Positions 6,875 to 14,121 of a DNA stretch of 18,410 nucleotides are shown here, one piece after another (position 1 is the first letter of the stretch; the number at the start of each line of letters is the position of its first letter). The position numbers and the translations under genes are program-made. The notes under the pieces are model-generated. The model was not told where the DNA came from, searched no databases, and saw nothing but the letters and a program-made list of their open reading frames with translations. The DNA is from a bacterium (GTDB taxonomy: Bacteria > Patescibacteriota > Minisyncoccia > Minisyncoccales > PEYH01), in assembly GCA_021158195.1 (NCBI GenBank), contig JAGGVA010000032.1:1-18410 (forward strand), written 5' to 3'.

Positions 6875-7945
6875 ATGAAAATAAGAGAAATCACAAATAA
6901 AGATCTATGGGAAGGTTTCTTAGAAGATTGCTACCCAAAAACTTTTCTTCAATCCTGGAATTGGGGAGAGTTTTCAAAATCAATGGGACAAAAAATTTGG
7001 AGGTTGGGAGTTTTTGAAAAAGAAGAACTTTTAGCAACCTGTTTAGCTGTAAAAGTGAATGCAAAAAGAGGGACTTTTTTGATGGTGGAGCATGGACCGA
7101 ATATAAAATTAAAAATTAAAAATTCAAAATGCAAAATTACAATTCAAAATTCAAAATTTCAAAATCATAAATTACAAATTCTCGAAGCAATCTTAAAGGA
7201 ATTAAAAAGAATTGGAAAAAAAGAAGGGGTGAGTTTTATAAGGGTTTGTCCGATTTGGGAGAGAAGTGAAGAAAATGAAAAAGTTTTTGAAGAGTTAGGA
7301 TTCAGAAATGCCCCAATTCATATTCACCCAGAGGTTAGTTGGATTTTAGATTTAGATAAAACAGAAGAGGAACTTTTGTATGGAATGAGAAAAACAACAA
7401 GATATCTTATCCGTCAGGCTCAAAAAAATCCAGAGATTCAGATTAAAAAAAGTCAGTCACTGGAGGATTTAGAAGAGTTCTATAAAATTTATCAAGAAAC
7501 AGCCTCTCGGCACCATTTTGTGCCCTTTTCTTTTGATTATTTAAAAAAGGAATTGGAGACATTTAAAAAAGATAATCAGATATTGATTCTTTTAGGAAAA
7601 TATAAAAACGATATAGTTGCTGGTGCGGTTATTGTATATTGGCAAAATGGTGCTTTTTATCATCACGGAGCCTCTTTGCGCAGGTATTCAAAAATACCAG
7701 TGAGTTATTTAGTTCAGTGGGAGGCAATAAAAGAGGCAAAGCAAAGAGGTTGTAGTTTTTATAGTTTTTGGGGTATTGCACCAGAAGATAAACCGAATCA
7801 TCCCTGGAAAGGACTTACTCTTTTTAAGAGAGGTTTTGGCGGGAGAAAAGAAGAATATGTAAAAACAAAAGATTTGGTTTTATCTCCTAAATATTGGTTA
7901 AACTGGATAATTGAAACTACAAGAAGAATAAAAAGAAGATATTAA
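6875..7945 (+). CDS. FemAB-family aminoacyltransferase (peptidoglycan bridge)
   Basis: Member of the FemA/FemB/FemX (FmhB) family, GNAT-like enzymes that transfer amino acids from aminoacyl-tRNA to the peptidoglycan stem peptide, 356 aa. Visible: FLQSWNWGEFSKSMGQKIWRLGVF (24-47), the strand and HGP turn near 74, SWILDLDKTEEELLYGMRKTTRYLIRQAQK in the middle (the family's MrkkTRy.ir.a region), then GAVIVYWQNGAFYHHGAS and the C-terminal GIAPEDKPNHPWKGLTLFKRGFGG. Residues 77-101 are an in-frame repeat-encoded insertion in the loop after HGP. It has no Shine-Dalgarno. FtsQ follows 15 nt later, giving a cell-wall and division pair. The amino acid donor (Gly, Ala or Ser) is unknown. Confidence 0.9.
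   Translation: MKIREITNKDLWEGFLEDCYPKTFLQSWNWGEFSKSMGQKIWRLGVFEKEELLATCLAVKVNAKRGTFLMVEHGPNIKLKIKNSKCKITIQNSKFQNHKLQILEAILKELKRIGKKEGVSFIRVCPIWERSEENEKVFEELGFRNAPIHIHPEVSWILDLDKTEEELLYGMRKTTRYLIRQAQKNPEIQIKKSQSLEDLEEFYKIYQETASRHHFVPFSFDYLKKELETFKKDNQILILLGKYKNDIVAGAVIVYWQNGAFYHHGASLRRYSKIPVSYLVQWEAIKEAKQRGCSFYSFWGIAPEDKPNHPWKGLTLFKRGFGGRKEEYVKTKDLVLSPKYWLNWIIETTRRIKRRY
7102..7180 (+). repeat. AAAATTC heptamer repeat, copy 3, in-frame inside femAB-like gene
   Basis: About 79 nt of AAAATTA/AAAATTC heptamers including AAAATGC and the central AATTACAATT (7135-7144), one base different from the AATTGCAATT of copies 1 and 2. It encodes residues 77-101, rich in NSKxKI. The conserved HGP turn precedes it and the helix ILEAILKEL follows it, so the insertion lies in a loop and keeps the frame. 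Confidence 0.88.
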
Positions 7946-7960
7946 AGCAGGTGATATAAT

Positions 7961-8761
7961 ATGTTTCCCAAAAAGAAACGAAGAAAGGGGCTAAAATTTA
8001 GAAAAAAGAAAAAGCCTCTATATAAAAGAAAGGGTTTCTGGATAGGTCTCACAGTTATTTTGTTTATAGGTTTCTTAGTCTGGACTCTTTTTTTTAGTTC
8101 TTGGTTTCAAATAAGATATTTAGAAATAACAGGCACCGAAACTATTGATAAAAACGAACTTTTAAATTTTTGTAGAGAGAAAATACCTCGGAATTTTGTT
8201 TTTCTTTCTTCTCAAAGTATTTTTTTAGTTTCTACTAAAGAACTTAGAGAATCTATTCAGGAAAAATATCCTCAGGTAGAAGAAGTTTTTATTAAAAGAA
8301 GATTTCCAAAAACCCTTACAATTCAGATAAAAGAACGTAGGGCAGTCGCTAATTTTTTAGGATGTCAAAAAACATTTTTAGTGGATAAAGAAGGGGTAAT
8401 TTTTAGAGAAGAGAACAATTCGCAACTTTTTCTTGTTCAAAAGGAAGGAACAAAAGATTGTTTTCTTGGTAAAAAAATACTCAACCAAAAGGAAATGGAA
8501 GCATTATTTCTCATCAAAGATAAATTTTATCCCGGAGAAGAGATTTCTGTGATTAAATTCTATCCTTTTAAAGCAGAAGTTTTGGCTGGGAGGGGTTGGA
8601 AAGTTATTTTTTCGTTAGAGAAAGATTTGGCAAAGCAGTTAGACAATTTGGCTGTTTTGATTGATCATAAGATAAAAAAGGAAAATCTATCTCGAGTGGA
8701 ATATATTGATTTAAGATTTGATGAGATTTTTTATAAACTAAAAGAAAAAACAACAGATTAA
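7961..8761 (+). CDS. ftsQ: Cell-division protein FtsQ/DivIB
   Basis: Bitopic divisome protein linking early and late division proteins (FtsB/FtsL complex), 266 aa, typical length. Layout: a strongly basic cytoplasmic tail (1-25, rich in K/R), one membrane segment (about 26-47), then an extracellular POTRA domain starting WFQIRYLEITGTETIDKNEL with the RRFPKTLTIQIKERRAVA strand, and the FtsQ beta domain ending in SRVEYIDLRFDEIFYKL near 243-259. It has the best Shine-Dalgarno in the window, AGGTGA (7949-7954), 6 nt before the ATG, which fixes the start. It is co-oriented with and 15 nt behind the FemAB gene. The 3' end nearly abuts the converging glycosyltransferase gene (13 nt), with no obvious terminator between them. 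Confidence 0.9.
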   Translation: MFPKKKRRKGLKFRKKKKPLYKRKGFWIGLTVILFIGFLVWTLFFSSWFQIRYLEITGTETIDKNELLNFCREKIPRNFVFLSSQSIFLVSTKELRESIQEKYPQVEEVFIKRRFPKTLTIQIKERRAVANFLGCQKTFLVDKEGVIFREENNSQLFLVQKEGTKDCFLGKKILNQKEMEALFLIKDKFYPGEEISVIKFYPFKAEVLAGRGWKVIFSLEKDLAKQLDNLAVLIDHKIKKENLSRVEYIDLRFDEIFYKLKEKTTD

Positions 8762-8774
8762 ATAAATTTCTTGC

Positions 8775-10535
8775 TTATTTGATGTAATAAATAAATATTG
8801 AATTTCCTGCTCGGGCTACTGGTTTATAATCTAAAAGCCAGCGGTAATATCCTGTTGGCTGGTCAAATCCTCTTATTGGCCTTCCAATTCCTCCTTGCAA
8901 GAAAGTAGCAGAAATTGCCAGCCATCCTTTTGGTTTTTCTTTTTTGGGGTCAAATTTTTGCCAGGCATTACCAAGTCGATATTCTACATCATCACCTCCA
9001 AAATAATCAACATAAATTTTTTGGATATTATTTTCTTTTACAAACTGCTGTAATCTTTTTAAATCCTGTCCCCAATCATAGTTTGAATCAACAACATATT
9101 TATAGCCATTCTTGGGACCGCCAGCCAGTTCATTAAAATATGAGAGATAATGAGGAAATGCTGCCAGTGAAGACCCAACATACCAGATAATCATCAGCGA
9201 AAGTACAGAGACAAAAGCCAACTTTTCTTTATTGCTTTTTGATCTTTCCAGTACTCTTTTGATAATGAAGGTGAGAATCAAATAAGTGGGGGCAAAAGTT
9301 GGAAGTATATGCCTGATTCCAATATTAAGCTCGCCACTAATTGAGGTTACCCAATAAACAACAATAATTACAATTAACGAGAATATCTCAAAGTTATTTT
9401 TAATCCACTCTTGTGTTCTTTGAAGACAATTTTTAAAGGTAAATTGAGGAAGAGTTTTTATTAATATCCAGATAAGTGCGATTAGGAAAAGAAGATGAAA
9501 AGCCAGAGGGACTTTTAATAAATATACTATTGGAAAGTAAGATTTAATTCCTCCTCCGGAAACAGTTCCTAAGAAATAAACAGTATTGCCTGAAGCAACT
9601 CGCTGAGTTGCCATCAAAAGCCCTAGCATATAATGAGCAAGGGGCCTTAGTAAGGGATTTCCAGCCATCCAAATACATGTTTTTTTCAAGAGATTATTTG
9701 GATGAGAAGCAAGAATAGATTGGGTATCGCTTACTTGTTTTTGAATAGGGTAATTCCATATATGAAAAGCATAAACAGGCCAGATAATCAATACTACGCC
9801 GATAATTCCGGCAATAATTGCCCATACTATATACTTTATCAACCATCTTATTTTATTTTCTTTTTTAAGCAGGGCATAAGTAATAGTAATAATTCCCAAA
9901 ATAGGTACAAGCAAGGCTAAAGAAAATTTCAGCAGCAAAGAAATTCCTAAAGTAATGCCGGCAATAAAAATATTCTTTTTTGTGGGTGATTTTAGAAATT
10001 TTATCCAGAAGTAGGTAGCAAAGAGAAACCCAAAAGAAGCAGCAATGTCTGTGGTAACCAATCGTCCGTGAGCCAAAATAGTAGGAGAGAATACAGCAAA
10101 AATTAGAGGAATAAGCGCTAGTTTTGGTCCAAAAAGTTTTTTAGCCCAAAAATAGACAAACCAACAAAAAAGAATAGTTAAAAGAATCATTGGGATTCTC
10201 GCCCAAAACATTATCAGGTCAGGATTGTTGCCTGATTTAAAAATAAATTGATTTCCGAACCACCACTGATTATTTACTCCTGTTTGCCACGAAGGGTGGT
10301 TTGCCGGAAAATTTAAATTTAAAAACAATAATGGTAGAGCGGCAAGATCTTTTACAAGTGGAGGATGCTCCGGATTTAACCGATAATCTTTGGCATAAAG
10401 ATAAGAGAAGCCTGCAGGAATATGGGCTAATTCGTCCATTGTAAGAGAGATGCCCACCATGCTAAAGAAAGATAAAAGAAAGCATATTATTAGGAGAAAA
10501 TAGGCAAGAGTGTTTAAACTTTTTGTTTGACTCAT
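8775..10535 (-). CDS. GT-C membrane glycosyltransferase (PMT-like), 586 aa
   Basis: Polytopic membrane protein of the dolichyl-phosphate-mannose/ArnT-like GT-C superfamily, which uses polyprenyl-phosphate sugars as donors outside the membrane. Visible: the first membrane segment (about 9-30), the first extracytoplasmic loop with the expected acidic pair Asp34-Glu35 (LTMDELAHIPAGFSYLYAKD) and NPEHPPLVKDLAALPLL (54-70), about ten more hydrophobic segments, and a C-terminal soluble part with VDSNYDWGQDLKRLQQFVKENN and YFGGDDVEYRLG, common in this bacterial subgroup. ATG at 10535 is preceded by no Shine-Dalgarno. It is second in a two-gene minus-strand operon, 10 nt after its partner. The acceptor (protein or glycan) is unknown. 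Confidence 0.86.
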   Translation of the reverse strand: MSQTKSLNTLAYFLLIICFLLSFFSMVGISLTMDELAHIPAGFSYLYAKDYRLNPEHPPLVKDLAALPLLFLNLNFPANHPSWQTGVNNQWWFGNQFIFKSGNNPDLIMFWARIPMILLTILFCWFVYFWAKKLFGPKLALIPLIFAVFSPTILAHGRLVTTDIAASFGFLFATYFWIKFLKSPTKKNIFIAGITLGISLLLKFSLALLVPILGIITITYALLKKENKIRWLIKYIVWAIIAGIIGVVLIIWPVYAFHIWNYPIQKQVSDTQSILASHPNNLLKKTCIWMAGNPLLRPLAHYMLGLLMATQRVASGNTVYFLGTVSGGGIKSYFPIVYLLKVPLAFHLLFLIALIWILIKTLPQFTFKNCLQRTQEWIKNNFEIFSLIVIIVVYWVTSISGELNIGIRHILPTFAPTYLILTFIIKRVLERSKSNKEKLAFVSVLSLMIIWYVGSSLAAFPHYLSYFNELAGGPKNGYKYVVDSNYDWGQDLKRLQQFVKENNIQKIYVDYFGGDDVEYRLGNAWQKFDPKKEKPKGWLAISATFLQGGIGRPIRGFDQPTGYYRWLLDYKPVARAGNSIFIYYIK

Positions 10536-10545
10536 AAGTTTTTTA

Positions 10546-12108
10546 TTAATTTGGAAGTATAAAGGTGGTTATGGAATTTTTAGTTTGAGAATGACCTTTA
10601 GGAAATTTTGATTTTAATTGATTTAAAATATTCTCATCATATTTCATTAAGACAGCAATCGAACCCTTTTTAATCTGATTTATTTCTTCAGGCTTAAGAT
10701 AAATAGCGCGTAGTTTATGATATTTTGATCTCTCCATAAACATTATTGTTTGCGCTGGCATTGGAATACCGTCAGGGTAGGGAACAGGTACACCGGCTTC
10801 ATTGACAATTACATATTTATTAACGCTGTCGGGCAGTTTATTAATATATTCTCCTATTTTTACAAAATTATAAGTGAAGGCGCCCGGCATATTTGGATCT
10901 TTTGCCCATTTAATAAAATACCAATAAAAATTAAGTGTTAAAGAGTAAATAAGAATTGCTCCAACAATTGCCCAACCAAGTTTTTCTTTTTGGTATTTTT
11001 TTAGAAATAAAAATATTTCAGTTACAATCCAGCCAATAAAGATATAAACTACAGGAACAATGCCAATAGTCCTAAGTGCATGAGGAATACCTTCATAGGT
11101 CAAAGCACCACCCAAAATTAGCACAAAAAACCAAAGAAAAAGAAAAGAGAACAGGAAACTCTCGTTCCAATTTTTTTCTTTTAGATCTTTTGCCAGTTTG
11201 ATGAAGCCAAAGATTAGGGCTATATATAGCAAAATACCCAATAAAGGTAAAACCTCTGTTTTTTGAGGATGATTGTGTCTCCAGTTTTGATCTCCTCTAA
11301 AGACAAACATTCCCAAGTGAATAAATAAACTGTGAATAAAAGATTTTATAGGGTTTTGGGTTGAAAATATAGAGACACCTTGGGCTCGTGAGATAAAATT
11401 TTGGGGATAGTTTATAAAATAAATCCCTATCGGTAAAGCAATGATGAAAGTAACAAAAAGAAAAACAGCCACCAATTTTATTAAGGACGATCTTTGTTCC
11501 TTGTTTATCATTAAAAAGATAAAAGCAAGAAATATCAAAGGAGAAAGGCGTATAGGAATATAAGTGTAGAATCCTAAACCGTAAAATATTCCTCCAACTG
11601 CGGCAAAAAGTAAGCCGGTTTTTTTGTTTTGACCTAATACTCTTCTTGCTCTTAAAAGAAAATAAAAAGAAAAAACCAGACAGAAAGGAAGAAGAATTGC
11701 TCTAAATGCTATTCTCGAAAAATTAATATGCCAGAAAGAAACAGCCAGAAAAAATGAACTTAATAAGGCAATAAGATCTCGTTTTTGATGATTGAAAAAC
11801 AATTCTTTAGTTAAAAGGAAAGTTCCAAGAACTGTCATGGAGCCAAAGATTGCCGGCACAATTCGCAGAGTTGTTATTGAGATACCAAAAAGAGAGAAGA
11901 ATAAATAAACGAGATTTATAAAAAGGCCTTCTCTTCCATTGTTTTCAGGATAAAAAACCTTGCCCGGGTTTGTTATAGCATCATTGGCGTTAATTGCTTC
12001 ATCTGGATATAACCCCAGAGGTACCTTATCAATCTGCCAAAAACGGAAGAATATCGCCAAAAGGATTATTAAAGAAAAAGCCAGACAGATTTTTTGTTTT
12101 TGGCTCAT
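10546..12108 (-). CDS. GT-C membrane glycosyltransferase (ArnT/PMT-like), 520 aa
   Basis: Second GT-C family member, 520 aa, with roughly 11-12 hydrophobic segments. It has the first-loop acidic pair in LGLYPDEAINANDAI (Asp36-Glu37), then NNGREGLFINL (56-66), usual for the bacterial PMT_2 type, and a short extracytoplasmic C-terminal domain from about residue 420 (ending TFILPN). It begins MSQKQK; the downstream partner begins MSQTKS, but the two proteins otherwise differ widely, so a recent duplication is unlikely. ATG at 12108 is chosen because the upstream ATG at 12123, made by a 15-nt tandem duplication, reaches a stop after two codons. Divergently oriented from hrcA. Likely function: sugar transfer to a surface glycan or protein; the substrates are unknown. 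Confidence 0.85.
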   Translation of the reverse strand: MSQKQKICLAFSLIILLAIFFRFWQIDKVPLGLYPDEAINANDAITNPGKVFYPENNGREGLFINLVYLFFSLFGISITTLRIVPAIFGSMTVLGTFLLTKELFFNHQKRDLIALLSSFFLAVSFWHINFSRIAFRAILLPFCLVFSFYFLLRARRVLGQNKKTGLLFAAVGGIFYGLGFYTYIPIRLSPLIFLAFIFLMINKEQRSSLIKLVAVFLFVTFIIALPIGIYFINYPQNFISRAQGVSIFSTQNPIKSFIHSLFIHLGMFVFRGDQNWRHNHPQKTEVLPLLGILLYIALIFGFIKLAKDLKEKNWNESFLFSFLFLWFFVLILGGALTYEGIPHALRTIGIVPVVYIFIGWIVTEIFLFLKKYQKEKLGWAIVGAILIYSLTLNFYWYFIKWAKDPNMPGAFTYNFVKIGEYINKLPDSVNKYVIVNEAGVPVPYPDGIPMPAQTIMFMERSKYHKLRAIYLKPEEINQIKKGSIAVLMKYDENILNQLKSKFPKGHSQTKNSITTFILPN

Positions 12109-12133
12109 ATTATTTTAGCTCATATTATTTTAT
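12104..12133. repeat. 15-nt tandem duplication over the GT-C start codon
   Basis: CTCATATTATTTTAG (12104-12118) is followed directly by a 14-of-15 copy (12119-12133). On the minus strand each copy carries an ATG: the downstream one starts the glycosyltransferase, while the upstream one opens a two-codon frame (ATG AGC TAA). Confidence 0.85.
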
Positions 12134-12213
12134 TTTATCATAAGATATTTATTTGAGAAAACTATTTCTTAAAGATTCAACAAACTACTTCCCGGAGAAT
12201 TTATTACAGCAAT

Positions 12214-12240
12214 TTAGCAATTAATGGGCTTGACTGCTAA
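12214..12240 (+). promoter_or_regulatory. CIRCE-like HrcA operator
   Basis: TTAGCAATT (12214-12222), exactly 9 nt, then GACTGCTAA (12232-12240). The CIRCE consensus is TTAGCACTC-N9-GAGTGCTAA, so the half-sites match 7 of 9 and 8 of 9 with the canonical spacing. It overlaps the -35 hexamer of the hrcA promoter and lies 33 nt before the HrcA gene itself, consistent with repression of the whole chaperone cluster by HrcA. Confidence 0.88.
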
Positions 12241-12257
12241 TTCCGTTTGTTTATAAT
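12230..12257 (+). promoter_or_regulatory. Sigma-70-type promoter of the heat-shock cluster
   Basis: TTGACT (12230-12235, five of six to the -35 consensus), a 16-nt spacer, and a perfect TATAAT (12252-12257). The expected start of transcription near 12264 would leave a leader of only about 10 nt before the hrcA ATG. The -35 lies inside the right part of the CIRCE operator, so bound HrcA would block polymerase. Confidence 0.82.
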
Positions 12258-12273
12258 ATAAATAGAAACACTT

Positions 12274-12987
12274 ATGAAAGACCTTAAAGAAAGACAAAAA
12301 AAGATACTTCAGTTTCTTGTTGATGAATATATAAAAACCGCTCAGCCGGTAAGTTCTTTTGATTTGCTGGAAAGATACCGCCTTAATGTCTGTTCAGCCA
12401 CCATTAGAAATGATATGCTTGTTTTAACAAAAGAGAAACTTCTTTATAAACCATATAGTTCAGCGGGAAGGATTCCTACAACTAAAGGTTACAAGGTCTA
12501 TCTTCAAGAGATAAATAAAAATTTTTCCAAAAAAACAAAGCCAAAGATAAAAATAAACATTGTCGAAAGAGAGGATTTAAGAACTTCATTGAGCAAAATT
12601 TTTAAAGAAATTACAAGAATAACTAGAAATTTGGTTATTGCCTATCTCAAAAAAGAAGATTTTTTACTGGAAGAGGGGTGGAAAGAAATTCTATTAGAGC
12701 CGGAACTCAAAAACGATTTATATCTTAAAAGGTTTTTGGAGGTTGTAAATTTTATAGAAAAGAGGATAGATTTAATCGAACGCAAAGTCAATAGCGATTT
12801 TGAAGTTTTTATAGGAAAAGAAAATCCTTTTTACAGGTATGATGATTTTTCTCTTATTTGTTGTAAGCCTCAAACTCGCAAGGAGAAAATTATTTTTACA
12901 CTTTTGGGACCAAAAAGAATGGCTTATAAGAAGAACATTTCATTGATGAGCGGGCTTTTAAATGAGTTCAATAAACTTAATGTATAA
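12274..12987 (+). CDS. hrcA: Heat-inducible transcription repressor HrcA (short form)
   Basis: HrcA binds CIRCE operators and represses chaperone genes, with its activity tied to chaperone supply. The N-terminal winged helix-turn-helix is clear: ERQKKILQFLVDEYIKTAQPVSS (6-28), SATIRNDM (41-48) as the recognition helix, and the wing SSAGRIPTTKGYKVYL (62-77). The C-terminal GPKRMAYKKNISLM (212-225) matches the family's conserved end. At 237 aa it is about 100 residues shorter than typical HrcA (~340); the missing part is the central dimerisation/insert region, and no frameshift is visible. The ATG follows the promoter by a very short leader without a Shine-Dalgarno. A CIRCE-like site directly upstream supports autoregulation. 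Confidence 0.92.
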   Translation: MKDLKERQKKILQFLVDEYIKTAQPVSSFDLLERYRLNVCSATIRNDMLVLTKEKLLYKPYSSAGRIPTTKGYKVYLQEINKNFSKKTKPKIKINIVEREDLRTSLSKIFKEITRITRNLVIAYLKKEDFLLEEGWKEILLEPELKNDLYLKRFLEVVNFIEKRIDLIERKVNSDFEVFIGKENPFYRYDDFSLICCKPQTRKEKIIFTLLGPKRMAYKKNISLMSGLLNEFNKLNV

Positions 12988-12994
12988 ATCTTTT

Positions 12995-13546
12995 ATGAAG
13001 AAAAAAGAGAAAAAATCAGAAAAACCACAAAAAGAAAAACTGAGCCAAGAAGAATTGATTACTAAGATAAAAACTTTAGAAAAAGAACTGGAAAAATGTT
13101 TGCAAGAAAAAGAAGAATATTTAAATGGATGGAAACGAGAGAGAGCGGATTTTCTCAATTATAAAAAAGACGAAAAAGAAAGAATGGAAAAAGTAAAAAG
13201 AATAACTCAGATAGAAACCTTAAAGCAATTCATAGAGATTTTGGATAGTTTTGAAAGAGCAGAAGAACAAATTTCTCAGGATTTAACAGATAATCCTATT
13301 ATTCGGGGCTTTCTGGGTATTAAAAAGCAACTTAAAGAATTACTTGAAAAGTTTAATATTAAAGAGATTAAAATAGAAGAAGGAATGAATTTTGACCCAC
13401 ATTTTTGTGAAGCAATAGAAATTGTAGAGACAGAGGATCCAAAAAAAGATCATAAAATTGCCCAAATTGTTAGCAAAGGGTATTTTGTCGAAGATATTGT
13501 ACTGCGTCCCTCTAAAGTCAAGGTTTTTAAAAAGGTCGCTAAATAA
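12995..13546 (+). CDS. grpE: Nucleotide exchange factor GrpE
   Basis: GrpE releases ADP from DnaK. Visible: a charged, lysine/glutamate-rich N-terminus, a long coiled-coil helix (SQEELITKIKTLEKELEKCLQEKEEYLNGWKRERADFLNYKKD), and the C-terminal beta-wing with GMNFDPHFCEAIEIVE and GYFVEDIVLRPSKVKVFK. The frame also offers ATGs at 12962 and 12980, inside the end of hrcA. I prefer 12995 (183 aa): it follows the hrcA stop by 7 nt, gives the usual charged N-terminus and avoids an overlap. The longest form would be 194 aa. No Shine-Dalgarno is seen at any of the three. It sits between hrcA and hsp20, the classic hrcA-grpE order. Confidence 0.93.
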   Translation: MKKKEKKSEKPQKEKLSQEELITKIKTLEKELEKCLQEKEEYLNGWKRERADFLNYKKDEKERMEKVKRITQIETLKQFIEILDSFERAEEQISQDLTDNPIIRGFLGIKKQLKELLEKFNIKEIKIEEGMNFDPHFCEAIEIVETEDPKKDHKIAQIVSKGYFVEDIVLRPSKVKVFKKVAK

Positions 13547-13565
13547 ATCAAAATTTTTAAGATCT

Positions 13566-14000
13566 ATGGCTTTGACACCATACAATCCTTTTAGAGAAAT
13601 TGAAAAAATTTTTGATGACTGGGCATCTCAATATTCTGAGTTAAGTTTGGTAGATATGGCGCGTATTGAAGAGCCAAGGATTGACCTTTACGAAGATAAA
13701 GATAAACTGGTGGCAGAGATAGAAATGCCAGGAATTGATGCTAAGAGTATAGATGTTTCTATTGAGGATAATCTTTTGAAGGTAGAAGCAAAGAAAGAAG
13801 AGAAAAAAGAGGAGAAGGGAAAGGGATATTATAAAAAAGAAATAAGTTCTGGCTATCTAAAGAGGGTTATTTCGTTGCCTGTGGAGGTAAAAGGCGATAA
13901 GGCTCGGGCAGAGTATAAGAACGGAGTTCTTAAAATTGAGATGCCCAAAAAAGAAACAAAAAAAGCAAAGAGTCAAAAAGTTAAAGTAGAGATTAAATAA
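13566..14000 (+). CDS. Small heat-shock protein Hsp20/alpha-crystallin family
   Basis: ATP-independent holdase chaperone, 144 aa. The alpha-crystallin domain runs from about residue 36 (EEPRIDLYEDKDKLVAEIEMPGI) to 130, with IDVSIEDNLLKVEAKKEEK, SGYLKRVISLPVEV and the signature AEYKNGVLKIEMPKKE. The N-terminus NPFREIEKIFDDW is typical of bacterial class A members. The frame is open farther upstream (to an ATG at 13458), but that would overlap grpE by 89 nt and add residues foreign to the family, so I use MALTPYNPF at 13566. It starts 19 nt after grpE. Its place inside the hrcA-grpE-dnaK run is less common than a stand-alone hsp20 and suggests HrcA co-regulation. Confidence 0.92.
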   Translation: MALTPYNPFREIEKIFDDWASQYSELSLVDMARIEEPRIDLYEDKDKLVAEIEMPGIDAKSIDVSIEDNLLKVEAKKEEKKEEKGKGYYKKEISSGYLKRVISLPVEVKGDKARAEYKNGVLKIEMPKKETKKAKSQKVKVEIK

Positions 14001-14057
14001 GGTTGGAGTTTCTGACCCTGCCCCATTTATTTGGGGTGGGGGACTGAAACTCTAACC
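14001..14057 (+). repeat. Long hairpin between hsp20 and dnaK
   Basis: Arms GGTTGGAGTTTC (14001-14012) and GAAACTCTAACC (14046-14057) pair with a single G-T wobble. After a small internal loop, CCCTGCCCC (14016-14024) pairs with 14033-14041 around the loop ATTTATTT. It begins right after the hsp20 stop. No T-tract follows, so it is more likely an RNA processing, stability or attenuation structure, or a repeat, than a full terminator. Confidence 0.7.
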
Positions 14058-14078
14058 CCTCTCAGACTCGCTTTGTTA

Positions 14079-14102
14079 CTCTTTTCAAAGAGTTTCAAAG
14101 AG
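14079..14102 (+). repeat. Small hairpin with 10-nt tandem repeat before dnaK
   Basis: CTCTTT (14079-14084) can pair with AAAGAG at 14087-14092 or with its copy at 14097-14102, because TTTCAAAGAG is directly duplicated (14083-14092 and 14093-14102). It lies about 20 nt before the dnaK start. A regulatory role (two alternative folds) is possible but unproven. Confidence 0.55.
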
Positions 14103-14121
14103 GGCCTGGGTAGGAAAAATT

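Noticed and set aside
8915..9920. Plus-strand frames opposite the GT-C gene (8915-9136, 9702-9920)
   Set aside because: They are antisense to a clear membrane-protein gene, with no motifs or ribosome-binding sites.
12962..12994. Longer GrpE starting at 12962 or 12980
   Set aside because: Both overlap hrcA and add an uncharged N-terminus; they cannot be excluded, but 12995 fits better.
13458..13565. N-terminal extension of Hsp20 from ATG 13458
   Set aside because: It would overlap grpE by 89 nt and add 36 residues unlike any Hsp20 N-terminus; MALTPYNPF at 13566 fits the family.
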